Made by a program: the position numbers and the translations under genes
Source: Ruminococcus sp. UBA4240
GTDB taxonomy: Bacteria > Bacillota > Clostridia > Oscillospirales > Ruminococcaceae
Length of the DNA: 63,912 bases
Assembly: GCA_002395525.1 (NCBI GenBank)
Contig: DGXE01000004.1
Span: 1 to 63,912 of the forward strand
Reading direction: 5' to 3'
The notes under the pieces: model-generated
What the model was told of the DNA's origin: nothing
The model's database searches: none
The model's input: the letters and a program-made list of their open reading frames with translations, nothing else
Shown: piece by piece, positions 22,937 to 33,742 of the stretch
Numbering within the stretch: the first letter of the stretch is position 1
Layout: each line of letters begins with the position of its first letter

Positions 22937-25900
22937 ATGAACGGAGCCATAAAGATAAGCGTATGCCGTGCCCCTTCACTTATACCGGGCATGGTGGATG
23001 CTGTGAGCAAAGCCGAAAGCCCACTCATCCTTGTGCCGGAGAGCTTTACCCTGACTACGGAGCAGGCTCTGGTGCAGGCATCGGAGGAGAGGGGCTTTAT
23101 CGGTACACAGGTGTTTTCCCAGAAGTCCCTTATCCGTGAGATAAAGGAGAGGGCGGGCTTTCCCGACAAGAAGGTCATATCCTCCGACGGACGGCACATG
23201 ATACTGAGCCTGCTGCTGCTGAAAAACAAGGGCAAGCTCCTCTTCTACAAGGAGAATGTGGATCAGATAAGCATGGCGGAAAAGCTCGCCTCCCAGATAG
23301 ATGACCTGACCGACGGCGGATTTGACTGTGACACCCTTGAAGAAGCCGCCGCAGGCATGAAGCAGAGCACTGTGTACAAATGCCATGACATCGCCCTTTT
23401 GTGGAGAGAATACCGCAATGTGCTGGACATGGGCTATGCGGATAAGGACTCGGAGTGGCTCATCGCCCTTGAACGCCTTGAAAGCAGCAATATCTTCCAG
23501 GGCATGGATCTTATAATATACGGCTTTGATTACATCAACATGAGCCTTACACAGCTCATCACCACCGCCTACCCCCTTGTAAACTCCGTGACTGTGGGGC
23601 TTATCAGCAGGACAGGCGGGGCTGACGACCATATCTTTGAACAGGCGGCAAACTCCGTTGACCGCTTTGCAAGGAGAATGGCAAAGCAGGATCCGCCGAT
23701 CCCTGTGCAGACGGAGAGCTTCCGTGCGCCGCAGCAGGGTGTGAATGCAGGTGTCGCCTACATCGAAAGGAATATCTATGCCTTGGGTGACATGGAGAAG
23801 GAGGTTCCCGACCTGTCCGGGGTCAGTGTCTACTATGCTCCCAACACCACAGCGGAGTGCCTTCACACCGCCCAGACACTGATAGAATGGCATAAGCAGG
23901 GCATAGCCTGGCACGATATGGCGGTAGCCGTCTGCGATGATACCACCATTCCTGCAATGCTCCCCATGATACTCTCCTCCGCAGGGGTGCCCTATGCCCG
24001 CAGGAGCGGTATGTCAATGCTGCTGTCCGAATATGCCCAGTATTTTGTTGCCACTCTCAGGTGCCTGCGCACAGGATGCAGCCAGGGCGAGGTGCTCAGA
24101 CTCATCAAATCCAAGTTTACCAGCCTTTCCGAGGATGAGATGATGGACATGGAGAACTATGCCCGTCAGTACGGTATAGACCACAGCCGCTGGCTCCGCC
24201 CCTTCAAGGGGGACGACGAGAAGACCGTGCGCCTGGAGGCTCTGAGGAAAGCCATAATGGAGCCCCTTTCGGAGCTGAAAAAGCGTCTTTCCGCAAAAAG
24301 CTGCACAGGCCGTGATGCCGCCGCTGCCATATTTGAGCATATGATGGCAGCAGGTGCCTATGATTGTCTCTTGAAGCGGGAGCAGGAGCTTATCGACGCC
24401 GGGATGCCGGAGACTGCCGACAGGGACCGTCAGGTGTGGACAGCGGTAAACGACCTGCTGGATCAGCTTGCGGTCTTTGCGGCAAACGATCATCTCTCCA
24501 TTGAGGAGCTTTGCATAATGCTGGAATCCTCCATATGCGCAAAGTCCATAAAGTCTCTGCCCCAGGTGGCTGATTCCGTTATCATCAGCAGCCCCAATAT
24601 GTTCTTCTCCTCAGGCATAAGGGCTGTTGTGGCGGCAGGGCTCCAGGACAAGCCCTCAGGTGCGCCTTCCGCCCTGCTCACTCCCTCCGAGTGCGGAGGG
24701 CTTGTGCCGTCGGATGAGGAGGGCTCTCCCTCACCGGGGATAGGCATGACCCGCCGTGAGGCGGCGGCACGGGCAAAGCAGGATATCTACCAGGCCATTG
24801 CCTGCGCCACGGAAAGGCTCATGTTCTCCTGCTCGGCTGCCCAGGCCAACGGCAAGGTGCTTTCCTCCTCACAGGTGTACAGGAATGTGGAGGAGCTGGT
24901 GAAGAAGCAGCACCCGGAAAACATCAGAGGAGGTCTCCTTGATGATGAGCTGCTGCCCTTTGTGCCCCAGTTTGCCCTTGAAAGGCTGGCGGTGATGCTC
25001 AGAGCCGCAAAGGATGAACAGGAGTCCTTCCTGACAAAGGATGATCCCGAAAGCAGAAGCTGGCGTGAGGCACTGGCATATCTCTACAACGACAGCGCAT
25101 GGCACGACAGGATGTGTGCGGTGCTTGACGGACTTCATGTAAAGATAGGGGGGAAGGGGATCCCGGCGGATCTGGCGGTGCTGCTCTACGGCAAGAACCG
25201 CCTTTCCGTATCGGCGATAGAGACGGCGGGCACCTGCCTGTACTGGGCATTCCTTGCATACGGTCTGCGTATCAGACAGCGCAGGGACTTTACCTTCGAG
25301 GCGGACTCACAGGGCACCTTCTCCCACGAGGTGCTCAGACAGTTCTTCGAGCAGGCGGTACGGCACCCGGAGTGGCCGGCACTTTCGGATAAAAGCACAG
25401 ATGCGCTGCTGGATTCGATCTTCTCCGAGCAGACAAGGGCATGGGAGGACGGTCCTCTCGGCAGGAACACATCGGGGCGCTTTCAGGGTGAGGAGCTTAT
25501 ACAGACTGTGCGCACCGCCGTTCACACCATGGCAAAAGCACTTGCAAAGGAGCCTCATTTCAGACCTGTGGGAATGGAGATAGGCTTTGGCAGTATGTCA
25601 TCCGAGTCTCCCATGCACTTCCCCGCAGTGGCGCTGACCCTTGAGGACGGCAGGGAGATATTTTTAAGCGGCAAGATAGACCGGGTGGACACGGTGGAGC
25701 TTTCCGACGGCAGGAAGGCTGTGCTGGTCTACGACTTCAAGTCAAATGACAAGGAAGTCCACGGGGATGCTCTTGATGCGGGGCTGCAGATACAGCTCCC
25801 CATATACCTTGCAGCAGTGGAGAAGGGTATGCCCGATCACATCATAGCGGGTGCTCTGTATCAGCCTGTAAAGGAAGTGCTTACGGATGCCCGGGATGAG

Positions 25901-26260
25901 GACATAGAAAAGATAGAGGCAAGCATTGAAAAGGCACTGCAGTCCAAGGGCATATACCTTGATGACGATGCGGTAAAGCAGGCCGCCGCCCCTGTGAAGA
26001 TACCCTCCAGAAAGAGCACTACGGATCTGATAAATGTGCTGAGCGAGGACGGGCTCAGGGATGTCATGGAAAGAGGGAAGTCCGCCGCCTGTGATGTGGT
26101 GGGCAGAATGTTTGCGGGGATCACGACCCCGAATCCCCTGCAGGGCGGAGCCACATCCCCCTGCGAATACTGCGGAAACAAGGGTGCCTGTCCCATCGAC
26201 CCCAGACTTGATGGGGGCAGGGTGCGAAAGCTGGAATCATCGGATAAGGAGGAGGAATGA
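22937..26260 (+). CDS. addB: AddB, nuclease subunit of the AddAB helicase-nuclease
   Basis: A 1107-residue subunit of the double-strand-break resection enzyme. The C-terminal nuclease has the motif GKIDRVD followed by VLVYDFKS. The four cysteines of the iron-sulfur staple are present: one in GTCLYWAFLAYGL at about residue 763 and three in CEYCGNKGAC (Cx2Cx5C) near 1075. The N-terminus, where AddB usually has a P-loop such as GRSGSGKT, reads CRAPSLIPG, so ATP binding is probably lost; the following ILVPESFTLTTEQAL is conserved. It overlaps addA by 4 nt (ATGA). AAGGAG precedes the ATG. Confidence 0.93.
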   Translation: MNGAIKISVCRAPSLIPGMVDAVSKAESPLILVPESFTLTTEQALVQASEERGFIGTQVFSQKSLIREIKERAGFPDKKVISSDGRHMILSLLLLKNKGKLLFYKENVDQISMAEKLASQIDDLTDGGFDCDTLEEAAAGMKQSTVYKCHDIALLWREYRNVLDMGYADKDSEWLIALERLESSNIFQGMDLIIYGFDYINMSLTQLITTAYPLVNSVTVGLISRTGGADDHIFEQAANSVDRFARRMAKQDPPIPVQTESFRAPQQGVNAGVAYIERNIYALGDMEKEVPDLSGVSVYYAPNTTAECLHTAQTLIEWHKQGIAWHDMAVAVCDDTTIPAMLPMILSSAGVPYARRSGMSMLLSEYAQYFVATLRCLRTGCSQGEVLRLIKSKFTSLSEDEMMDMENYARQYGIDHSRWLRPFKGDDEKTVRLEALRKAIMEPLSELKKRLSAKSCTGRDAAAAIFEHMMAAGAYDCLLKREQELIDAGMPETADRDRQVWTAVNDLLDQLAVFAANDHLSIEELCIMLESSICAKSIKSLPQVADSVIISSPNMFFSSGIRAVVAAGLQDKPSGAPSALLTPSECGGLVPSDEEGSPSPGIGMTRREAAARAKQDIYQAIACATERLMFSCSAAQANGKVLSSSQVYRNVEELVKKQHPENIRGGLLDDELLPFVPQFALERLAVMLRAAKDEQESFLTKDDPESRSWREALAYLYNDSAWHDRMCAVLDGLHVKIGGKGIPADLAVLLYGKNRLSVSAIETAGTCLYWAFLAYGLRIRQRRDFTFEADSQGTFSHEVLRQFFEQAVRHPEWPALSDKSTDALLDSIFSEQTRAWEDGPLGRNTSGRFQGEELIQTVRTAVHTMAKALAKEPHFRPVGMEIGFGSMSSESPMHFPAVALTLEDGREIFLSGKIDRVDTVELSDGRKAVLVYDFKSNDKEVHGDALDAGLQIQLPIYLAAVEKGMPDHIIAGALYQPVKEVLTDARDEDIEKIEASIEKALQSKGIYLDDDAVKQAAAPVKIPSRKSTTDLINVLSEDGLRDVMERGKSAACDVVGRMFAGITTPNPLQGGATSPCEYCGNKGACPIDPRLDGGRVRKLESSDKEEE

Positions 26261-29200
26261 CAATGCCGGTATTCAACGAACAGCAGAAACAGGCTATTGA
26301 TGCGAGAAATCCCTTCCTTCTCTGTGCGGCGGGGGCAGGCTCCGGAAAGACCACGGTAATGGTGGAGAGCGTCGCCCGTAAGCTGAAGGAGGATATATCC
26401 AAGAATATCTCGTCATTTCTCATCATCACCTTCACCAACGAGGCGGCAGGGAACATGAAGAGAAAGGTGCAGGAAAGGCTCAGCCATGAGGCGCAGAACG
26501 GTCAGCCCTATGCAGCAAGGGGGCTTGCCGACCTTGAAAATGCCACCATAAGCACCATACATTCATTCTGCAAGGGTCTTATCTCCACCTACTTCTACGC
26601 CATAGAGGGCATGAGCCCCAAGTTTGAGATAATAGACGAGGCAAGGCTCGAACGAATATTCACAGAGGCGTATGAAGCAGCCCTTGACCGCATATTCGAC
26701 AAGGGAGACATGGACTACACCCGTGAGGGTGAGGAGCTCGTAAGAGGTCTGTGCGACTCCTTTAAGCAGACGGAGCTTGTGTGGATGTGCCGTGAGCTTT
26801 ACAAAGCACTTATGGGTATACCCGATCCATTTGACCATCTGGACAGTTACATAGACAACATATCCGAGCCCCCCGAGACCAATGAATGGGCAAAGGAAGT
26901 GATGCTCTGCGCCGAAATGGAGCTTCTGGGGCTTGATGACCTTATAGAGGCGGAGCAGGAGCTTATCTGCGAGGTGACACCGCCCCAGTGCGAGGCGGCT
27001 GCAGAACAGGACAGGCAGGCAGTGGAGGAGTTAAAGGAGAAGCTGTCCCATTGCCGTACCATAGAGGAGAAGATAGCCGCATTACAGGCAGCAAGGGCGG
27101 CTATGCCCGCTGTGCGCCTTACAAAGAAGGACGGGGATGAGGCAAAGGAGTGGAACGAGGGCTTTAAGAAGGTGCGAAACAGCATCAAGGGCTCGGAGGG
27201 GCTGATAGCAGGGGCTGAAAAGCTCCTTTCCTCCCTTGTGAGCGCAAGCCAGGTGCAGGACAATCTGCGCCTGCAGAAGACCCTGCGGGGAATGGCTCTG
27301 CTCCTGCGGGCAACTGCCGGTGAATTCAGAAGGAGAAAGCTTGCCATTCAGGGCATTGACTATTCCGACATGGAGCAGATGGCATATGCCCTTGTAAAGC
27401 GTGAGGATATCCGTGATGCCATAATGGAGAACATCACCGATATATATGTGGATGAGTGCCAGGATGTGAGCGCCATACAGTATGCCATAATCAATGCCCT
27501 TACCGGTGGCAAGGGGCGCAGCATCACCCGTGTGGGGGACATAAAGCAGAGCATATACGGCTTCCGCAGCGCTGCTCCCGACCTTATGGAAAGGGATATA
27601 CAGGCATACTCCAAGGATGAGAATGCAAAGCACCGCAAGATATTCTTCAGCGAGAACTACCGCTCCTCTGCACAGATAATAGAATGTGTCAATGAGGTGT
27701 TTGACCTATGCATGGACAAAAGGGTGACGGAGATAGACTTCACCCCCGATGACCACCTGAGAGCAAATGTCGAGGGGGATCACGGGCCTGTGAAGATGGT
27801 GCTCCTTGCCCGTGATGACAGCGATGTGGATATGCTCGAAGCCCAGTGCGGGGCGGCAGGCAGGCTGATAGCGGAAATGGTCACCGCAGGGGGCAGGGAG
27901 TACAAGGACATAGTCATACTTGTGCGCAACGCAAGGACAGACGGCTCTGTCATGGCGGAGCACTTCCGGAAAATGCACATACCCGTGCTGTTTGACGGAG
28001 GGGTCAGCTTCTACGGCCTGACTGAGATATCCTCCTTCCTCTCCCTGCTCACCGTCATAGACAACGACCACGCAGACGTGGAGCTGGTGGGAACGCTTAA
28101 AAACGTGCCTTTCAGCTTCTCCGATGAGGATCTGGCGAGAATAAGGGCGGCTCATCCCGGGCGTTCCCCCTTCTATGAGGCGTTTTTCTTCTGCTGTGAC
28201 AGAGGGGAGGAGGAGCTTGACAGGCGGTGTGCCGCTGTGCGTGACCGCATTGCACAGTGGCGGGAGCAGGCACGCTCCATGAGCGTTTCCGAATTTGTAT
28301 GGCAGCTTATGAGGGACAGCGGCATATATGCCGTAAGGGGGGCATATCCCGACGGCAGACTGCGGCAGCTGAACCTTGATTCCCTGTATCAGAGGGCTGT
28401 TGACCTTGAAAAGCGGGGGGCGTTCAGACTCTCGGATCTGCTGTGGGAGATAGGGAAGCTTAAGACCTCCAAAAACGGCGACACAGGGGATACTCCCGCC
28501 CCGATGGGGGAGGGGGACAACTTTGTCCGCCTTATGACCATGCACAAGTCAAAGGGACTGGAGTTCCCCGTTGTCATCCTTATGAACCTGCACAAGGACA
28601 TACACAAAAAGCCGGGGTCACACGCTGTCAGGATAAATGTAGGCACCGAGGGCTCGGCTGATCCTCCCCTTGGGGTATATGTGCCCGTAATATCGAGGAA
28701 AAGCCATACAAAGCGGGGCACCTTCGGTGAGACCGCCTTCAAGACAAGGGAGAGACGGAAGAATATCGCCGAGGACAGCCGCCTTCTGTACGTTGCCATG
28801 ACCCGTGCCGAGCACAGCCTTATCATGATAGGCGCCTTCAGGGAGCAGGACACAGAGCTGTGGCGGTCAAAAAGCAGGCTTAGCCGCATATGGCGCACCC
28901 GCTCCATGCTGGATCTTATCATGCCGGCAGTGCTTTCACGGACCGAAATGCCGGATGCAGGCGGCACCACACGGGGCGGTCAGTGGGAGCTTTCAGTGCA
29001 GACACCCTGTGGTATAGACTCTGAGGAGGCTCACATACAGGAGTCAGTGCTGGATGCGAATGTGACTGCTGTTGCTGCCATGGGAGGGGCTGTGCCCGAT
29101 GTCATGTGGACAGGGGGCGGCTATGACACTGCTGTGCTCAAGACCAGTGTCACATCTCTGGTACACGCAGGTGCCGTTTCTGCACCCTCCGACTATCAGC

Positions 29201-29847
29201 CCGTGGAGGAGGAGGAAACGGTGGAGATAAAGCGCCGCCCGGAGATACCCGGCTTCCTTCTGGGGGAGGTGGCACCCCGCCCCGCCTTTATGGAGGAGGA
29301 GCAGATACGTGCCACGGACATAGGCTCCATCACCCACAGATTTCTGCGGCTCATCGACCTTAAATGCTTTGCAGGCAGGGATATATCCGAATACGGCAGT
29401 ATCGTTGAGGGGGAGCTTGCCCGCATGAGGGACAGCTTTATCATGACCGCCGCTGAGGCAGACACGGTGCAGAAAAGAGGGGCGGCGGCATTCTTTGCAA
29501 GCCCTCTCGGACAAAGGCTCATAGGAGCGGATGTCTTGCAGCGTGAATGGCCCTTCACCATGCAGATAAGCCCTGAGTCCCCGACTATGGTGCAGGGTAT
29601 CGTGGATGCAGCATTCATGGAGGACGGTCAGTGGGTGCTCATAGATTACAAGACCGACAGGGACACAAGGGAAGATGTATTCGTGCCCCGCCACCAGATG
29701 CAGATGAACTGGTACCGCACCGCCATAGAACGGCTCACCCACACACCCGTTAAGGAGATGTGGCTGTTTGCCCTGAGGGCGGAAAGGGCATTTGCTGTCA
29801 GAAGGCTGGGTATCAGCAGCTGGTTCCCGGACTGTGAAAAGGAGTGA
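26257..29847 (+). CDS. addA: AddA, helicase-nuclease subunit
   Basis: A 1196-residue superfamily 1 helicase joined to a RecB-type nuclease. Helicase motifs: FNEQQKQAID (Q motif), CAAGAGSGKTTVMVE (Walker A), ITFTNEAAGNMKRK, DIYVDECQDVSAIQY (Walker B), VGDIKQSIYGFRSA, LMTMHKSKGLEFPVV and LLYVAMTRAEHSL. The nuclease signature QGIVDAAF, then WVLIDYKTDR, lies at about 1115-1135. Together with AddB it unwinds and trims broken DNA and loads RecA. The addB stop and addA start overlap, showing translational coupling. Confidence 0.96.
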   Translation: MTMPVFNEQQKQAIDARNPFLLCAAGAGSGKTTVMVESVARKLKEDISKNISSFLIITFTNEAAGNMKRKVQERLSHEAQNGQPYAARGLADLENATISTIHSFCKGLISTYFYAIEGMSPKFEIIDEARLERIFTEAYEAALDRIFDKGDMDYTREGEELVRGLCDSFKQTELVWMCRELYKALMGIPDPFDHLDSYIDNISEPPETNEWAKEVMLCAEMELLGLDDLIEAEQELICEVTPPQCEAAAEQDRQAVEELKEKLSHCRTIEEKIAALQAARAAMPAVRLTKKDGDEAKEWNEGFKKVRNSIKGSEGLIAGAEKLLSSLVSASQVQDNLRLQKTLRGMALLLRATAGEFRRRKLAIQGIDYSDMEQMAYALVKREDIRDAIMENITDIYVDECQDVSAIQYAIINALTGGKGRSITRVGDIKQSIYGFRSAAPDLMERDIQAYSKDENAKHRKIFFSENYRSSAQIIECVNEVFDLCMDKRVTEIDFTPDDHLRANVEGDHGPVKMVLLARDDSDVDMLEAQCGAAGRLIAEMVTAGGREYKDIVILVRNARTDGSVMAEHFRKMHIPVLFDGGVSFYGLTEISSFLSLLTVIDNDHADVELVGTLKNVPFSFSDEDLARIRAAHPGRSPFYEAFFFCCDRGEEELDRRCAAVRDRIAQWREQARSMSVSEFVWQLMRDSGIYAVRGAYPDGRLRQLNLDSLYQRAVDLEKRGAFRLSDLLWEIGKLKTSKNGDTGDTPAPMGEGDNFVRLMTMHKSKGLEFPVVILMNLHKDIHKKPGSHAVRINVGTEGSADPPLGVYVPVISRKSHTKRGTFGETAFKTRERRKNIAEDSRLLYVAMTRAEHSLIMIGAFREQDTELWRSKSRLSRIWRTRSMLDLIMPAVLSRTEMPDAGGTTRGGQWELSVQTPCGIDSEEAHIQESVLDANVTAVAAMGGAVPDVMWTGGGYDTAVLKTSVTSLVHAGAVSAPSDYQPVEEEETVEIKRRPEIPGFLLGEVAPRPAFMEEEQIRATDIGSITHRFLRLIDLKCFAGRDISEYGSIVEGELARMRDSFIMTAAEADTVQKRGAAAFFASPLGQRLIGADVLQREWPFTMQISPESPTMVQGIVDAAFMEDGQWVLIDYKTDRDTREDVFVPRHQMQMNWYRTAIERLTHTPVKEMWLFALRAERAFAVRRLGISSWFPDCEKE

Positions 29848-29918
29848 GCAGCCGGTTTGCCTTCCTGTCCAATAATGTCCAATAATGTAGTATATATAAA
29901 CAATTAAAATATAAAGTG

Positions 29919-29968
29919 CAAATAATAGGATATGTTAAGTTTTGAATAACATATCCTATTTTATTTGC
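29919..29968 (+). terminator. AT-rich terminator hairpin after addA
   Basis: A perfect 14-bp stem (29924-29937 with 29947-29960) with AAAT/ATTT extensions and a T-rich 3' side. The rest of 29848-30101 has a short direct repeat (TGTCCAATAA twice, near 29868-29888) but no gene. Confidence 0.7.
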
Positions 29969-30101
29969 CGGAAAGTTGTGCTAAAATATGCCGTAACTTT
30001 AAAACCTGTCTTGCTCAACAAAAAACGGGCAGCGGCGGGGATTTTGTGTAATCTGCATAAAATGTATACAAGCTGTTTCGTTTGTCTAAAGGGGCGATGA
30101 A

Positions 30102-31853
30102 ATGTTTCAGATAAAATGGCTGTTAAGCAACATGAAGGGAAGCAGGGGCGCATACGCCGCAGCCCTCTGCCTGTCGGTTGTGTGCAATATCCTGTACATA
30201 ACCTCTCCCTACTTCCAGTCTCGGATAATCGACACATTCATCTCTAATGAGAATGCTGCCGAAAACCTTGCGAACAACAGAAGCCTGTTCTTCTGGCTTT
30301 TAGGAGGCATGGTGGGCTTTACCCTGCTGCGCACGGTCATGCAGTACTGCTGCAATATGTACTACGAAAAGGCATCCCAGGGCATGATCTACAAGGTCCG
30401 CACCCATCTTTTCCGCAAGATAGAGAACCAGGATATGTCCTTCTATGACAAGTTCCGCACAGGCGACCTTATGACAAGGCTCACAGGCGACCTTGATATG
30501 TGCAGGCACATGGTATCGTGGGTAATAAAGGGCATAGTTGAATCCATCACCCTTTTCACCGCATCCATAGTGTATTTCTTCACCATAGACCCGGCTACCG
30601 CTTTGTGCATCCTTGCAATGACCCCCTTCATCTTCATTGTCACAAGGCTCCTGTCCGCACACGCAGGCCCTGCATACAAGCGTGTCCGTGAGACATCCTC
30701 CGCCCTCAATACCGCAGCACAGGAAAATATCTCCGGCAACCGCATCGTAAAGGCATTTGCACGGGAGGAGTACGAAAAGGCAAAATTCCGCCGCCACGAC
30801 GAGGAATACCGCAAGGCAAACATAGATGCAGCATTCGTCTGGCTGCGCTTCCAGCCCTGGATAGAGCTTACCGCAGGCGGACTCAGCGTCATACTGCTTC
30901 TGTGCGGCGGCTACTTCATGATACAGCAGCACCTGACTATGGGTCAGTATGTGGCCATATCCGGGCTTCTGTGGGCTGTCAGCAACCCTATGAGGAACAT
31001 GGGCAACTACGTCAACGACTTCCACAGATTCCTTGCTTCCGCCGGAAAGATAATCGAGATATACTACGAGGCTCCAAGGATAGTTGACCGTGAGGATGCG
31101 GAGAAGGAGCACAAGTTCAGGGGCGAGGTGGAATTCAGGAACGTCTCCTATTCCATCGGCGACAAGAAGATACTCGACAATATCAGCTTCCACATTGCCC
31201 CGGGTGAGCACGTTGTGATAATGGGTGCCACAGGCGCAGGTAAGACCTCCCTTATAAACCTTATCCCCAGGCTCTCGGACTGCGAGAGCGGTGAGGTGCT
31301 GATTGACGGCGTGAACGTGCGTATGCAGAAGCTCCACGAGCTGCGTGCCAACATCGGCATCGCAACACAGGACGTGCTGCTCTACTCCGACACCATAGAC
31401 AGCAACATCGCCTTCGGTGACAGCGAGATGCCGGAAGAGGACGTACACACATACGCAAAGCTCTCTGCCGCCGATGAATTCATAGAGAAGCTGCCCCAGA
31501 AGTATGACACCCTTGTGGGCGAGCGTGGCGTGGGGCTTTCGGGCGGACAGAAGCAGAGGATATCCATTGCCCGTGCCCTTGCGGTAAAGCCCTCTATCCT
31601 TATCCTTGACGACTCCACCTCCGCTGTGGACATGGAGACGGAGAACCACATCAAGAACGCCCTTGACAACGAGCTTGACTTTGACTGCACCAAGATAGTC
31701 ATTGCACAGCGCATTTCCACCGCCCGCAATGCGGACAAGATAATCATACTTGAAAAGGGGCACATCGCCGACATGGGCACCCACGAGGAGCTTATCTCCC
31801 GTGAGGGCTACTACAAGCAGATATACGATCTGCAGAGCGGCATGAGTGCCTGA
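30102..31853 (+). CDS. ABC exporter half-transporter, degenerate-site subunit
   Basis: Type IV ABC exporter half of 583 aa: six membrane spans in the first 320 residues, then a nucleotide-binding domain with Walker A GATGAGKTS, signature LSGGQKQR and Walker B LILDDSTSAVD. The catalytic glutamate after Walker B is Asp here, as in the degenerate subunit of heterodimeric exporters such as BmrC/D or TM287/288. It is paired with the canonical subunit 26 nt downstream. The substrate (drug, lipid or peptide) cannot be inferred. GGGGCGATGAA precedes ATG 30102. Confidence 0.92.
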   Translation: MFQIKWLLSNMKGSRGAYAAALCLSVVCNILYITSPYFQSRIIDTFISNENAAENLANNRSLFFWLLGGMVGFTLLRTVMQYCCNMYYEKASQGMIYKVRTHLFRKIENQDMSFYDKFRTGDLMTRLTGDLDMCRHMVSWVIKGIVESITLFTASIVYFFTIDPATALCILAMTPFIFIVTRLLSAHAGPAYKRVRETSSALNTAAQENISGNRIVKAFAREEYEKAKFRRHDEEYRKANIDAAFVWLRFQPWIELTAGGLSVILLLCGGYFMIQQHLTMGQYVAISGLLWAVSNPMRNMGNYVNDFHRFLASAGKIIEIYYEAPRIVDREDAEKEHKFRGEVEFRNVSYSIGDKKILDNISFHIAPGEHVVIMGATGAGKTSLINLIPRLSDCESGEVLIDGVNVRMQKLHELRANIGIATQDVLLYSDTIDSNIAFGDSEMPEEDVHTYAKLSAADEFIEKLPQKYDTLVGERGVGLSGGQKQRISIARALAVKPSILILDDSTSAVDMETENHIKNALDNELDFDCTKIVIAQRISTARNADKIIILEKGHIADMGTHEELISREGYYKQIYDLQSGMSA

Positions 31854-31879
31854 CCCGCACACCCGATGGGAGGTTTTGT

Positions 31880-33646
31880 ATGCGTAACAAGTACGATGTG
31901 GACGAACAGCTTGAGACCCCCTTTAATTTCAGCCACCTCAAGCGTTCCTTTGTCTACGTGAATAAATACAAGGGCAGCATGATAGCGTCCCTTTGCCTTA
32001 GCATAGTGGCTGCCGTCATAGGGCTCATAGGCCCCCTCATCACAAGGCGGGCACTGGATGTCACCATACCGGAGAAGAACCTGACGGAGCTTGCCCTGCT
32101 GGCAGGAGCACTGCTGCTCTGCACCGCAGCCGCAATGGCGTGCGGCAACATCAGCGGCCGCATTATGACAAGGACAGGTCAGAACATCATCTTCGACATA
32201 AGGGAGGATCTGTTTGCACACCTGCAGGAGCTGCCCTTCTCCTACTATGATGACAGACCCCACGGCAAGATACTCATCCGTGTCATAAACTATGTGGACA
32301 GCGTATCCAATATGCTCTCCAACGGTATCATCAGCTTTATCATGGAAATACTCAACATGATACTGATACTGATATTCATGTTCTTCGTGGATGCAAAGCT
32401 CGCCCTTGTGGCTCTTTCCGGGCTGCCTGTATTCGGGCTCATCATGTTCGCCATAAAGACAAGACAGCGCAGGGCGTGGCAGAATGTATCCAACAAATCA
32501 GGCAACATGAACGCCTATCTGCAGGAAAACATCGTGGGGGCAAGGATAACCCAGGTGTTCACCCGTGAGGAGGAGAACGCCCGGATATACGACAAGCTCA
32601 ACGACCGCTACCGCAGCGCCTGGATGGAGGCTGTAAAGTACTCAAACCTTGTGTGGCCCGCAACCGACAATATTTCCACCCTTGTGCGTGCGGCACTTTT
32701 CGTGGTGGGGCTCGTGGTGCTGCCTGCGGGGACTGTTTCACTGGGTACTCTGGCAGCCATGACAGGCTATGCATCACGGTTCTGGCAGCCTGTCATGAAC
32801 CTTTCCAACCTGATGAACACCTTTATCAACAACATATCCTATCTGGAAAGGATATTTGAGACCCTCGACGAGCCCGTCACCATAGACGATGCCCCGGATG
32901 CGGTGCCCATAGGTGAGATCAAGGGGGCTGTGTCCTTCAACAATGTTACCTTTGCCTATGAGGACGGCATCAACGTGCTGGAAAATGTTTCCTTTGATGT
33001 GCGCCCCGGTGAGAGCATTGCCCTTGTAGGTCCCACAGGCGCAGGCAAATCCACCATAGTATCCCTTATCTCCCGCTTCTATGACATCACCAGCGGCTCC
33101 ATCACCGTTGACGGGCAGGACATATCAAAGGTGACCCTTGCATCCCTGCGCTCACAGATGGGCATAATGCTCCAGGACAGCTTCATATTCAGCGGCACCA
33201 TAATGGACAACATCCGCTACGGCAGGCTGGATGCCACCGATGAGGAGGTAATAGCCGCCGCAAAGACCGTATGCGCCGATGAATTCATCTCCAAGATGGA
33301 GGATGACTACATGACGCAGGTGAACGAGCGGGGCTCCAAGCTGTCCGGGGGCGAAAAGCAGCTTATCAGCTTTGCACGCACCCTCCTGTCGGATCCCAAG
33401 ATACTCATTCTTGACGAAGCCACCTCCTCCATTGATGCAAAGACGGAGGCGCTGCTGCAAAAGGGCATAAACGAGCTGCTTAAAGGCCGCACCAGCTTTA
33501 TCATAGCCCACAGGCTCTCCACCATCAAGAACTGCGACCGCATCATGTATGTAAGTGACAAGGGCATACTTGAATGCGGCAGCCACGACGAGCTTATGAG
33601 CCGCCGGGGTGCCTACTACGAGCTCTATACCTCACAGGCAAGCTGA
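31880..33646 (+). CDS. ABC exporter half-transporter, catalytic subunit
   Basis: A 588-residue partner of the preceding gene: six membrane spans followed by Walker A GPTGAGKST, signature LSGGEKQL and Walker B LILDEATSSID with the catalytic Glu. The N-terminus has an extra cytoplasmic stretch of about 30 residues. GGGAGG lies 7 nt before ATG 31880. The pair forms a likely heterodimer with one functional and one degenerate ATP site. A terminator follows at 33743. Confidence 0.92.
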   Translation: MRNKYDVDEQLETPFNFSHLKRSFVYVNKYKGSMIASLCLSIVAAVIGLIGPLITRRALDVTIPEKNLTELALLAGALLLCTAAAMACGNISGRIMTRTGQNIIFDIREDLFAHLQELPFSYYDDRPHGKILIRVINYVDSVSNMLSNGIISFIMEILNMILILIFMFFVDAKLALVALSGLPVFGLIMFAIKTRQRRAWQNVSNKSGNMNAYLQENIVGARITQVFTREEENARIYDKLNDRYRSAWMEAVKYSNLVWPATDNISTLVRAALFVVGLVVLPAGTVSLGTLAAMTGYASRFWQPVMNLSNLMNTFINNISYLERIFETLDEPVTIDDAPDAVPIGEIKGAVSFNNVTFAYEDGINVLENVSFDVRPGESIALVGPTGAGKSTIVSLISRFYDITSGSITVDGQDISKVTLASLRSQMGIMLQDSFIFSGTIMDNIRYGRLDATDEEVIAAAKTVCADEFISKMEDDYMTQVNERGSKLSGGEKQLISFARTLLSDPKILILDEATSSIDAKTEALLQKGINELLKGRTSFIIAHRLSTIKNCDRIMYVSDKGILECGSHDELMSRRGAYYELYTSQAS

Positions 33647-33742
33647 TACGTCCAAAGCACACCAATGCCCCGGAGCGTTTCAAAATGACCCGCCCCAGTC
33701 AAGTAGACAGAGTACAACAATAATATCTATGCTATGACCAAA

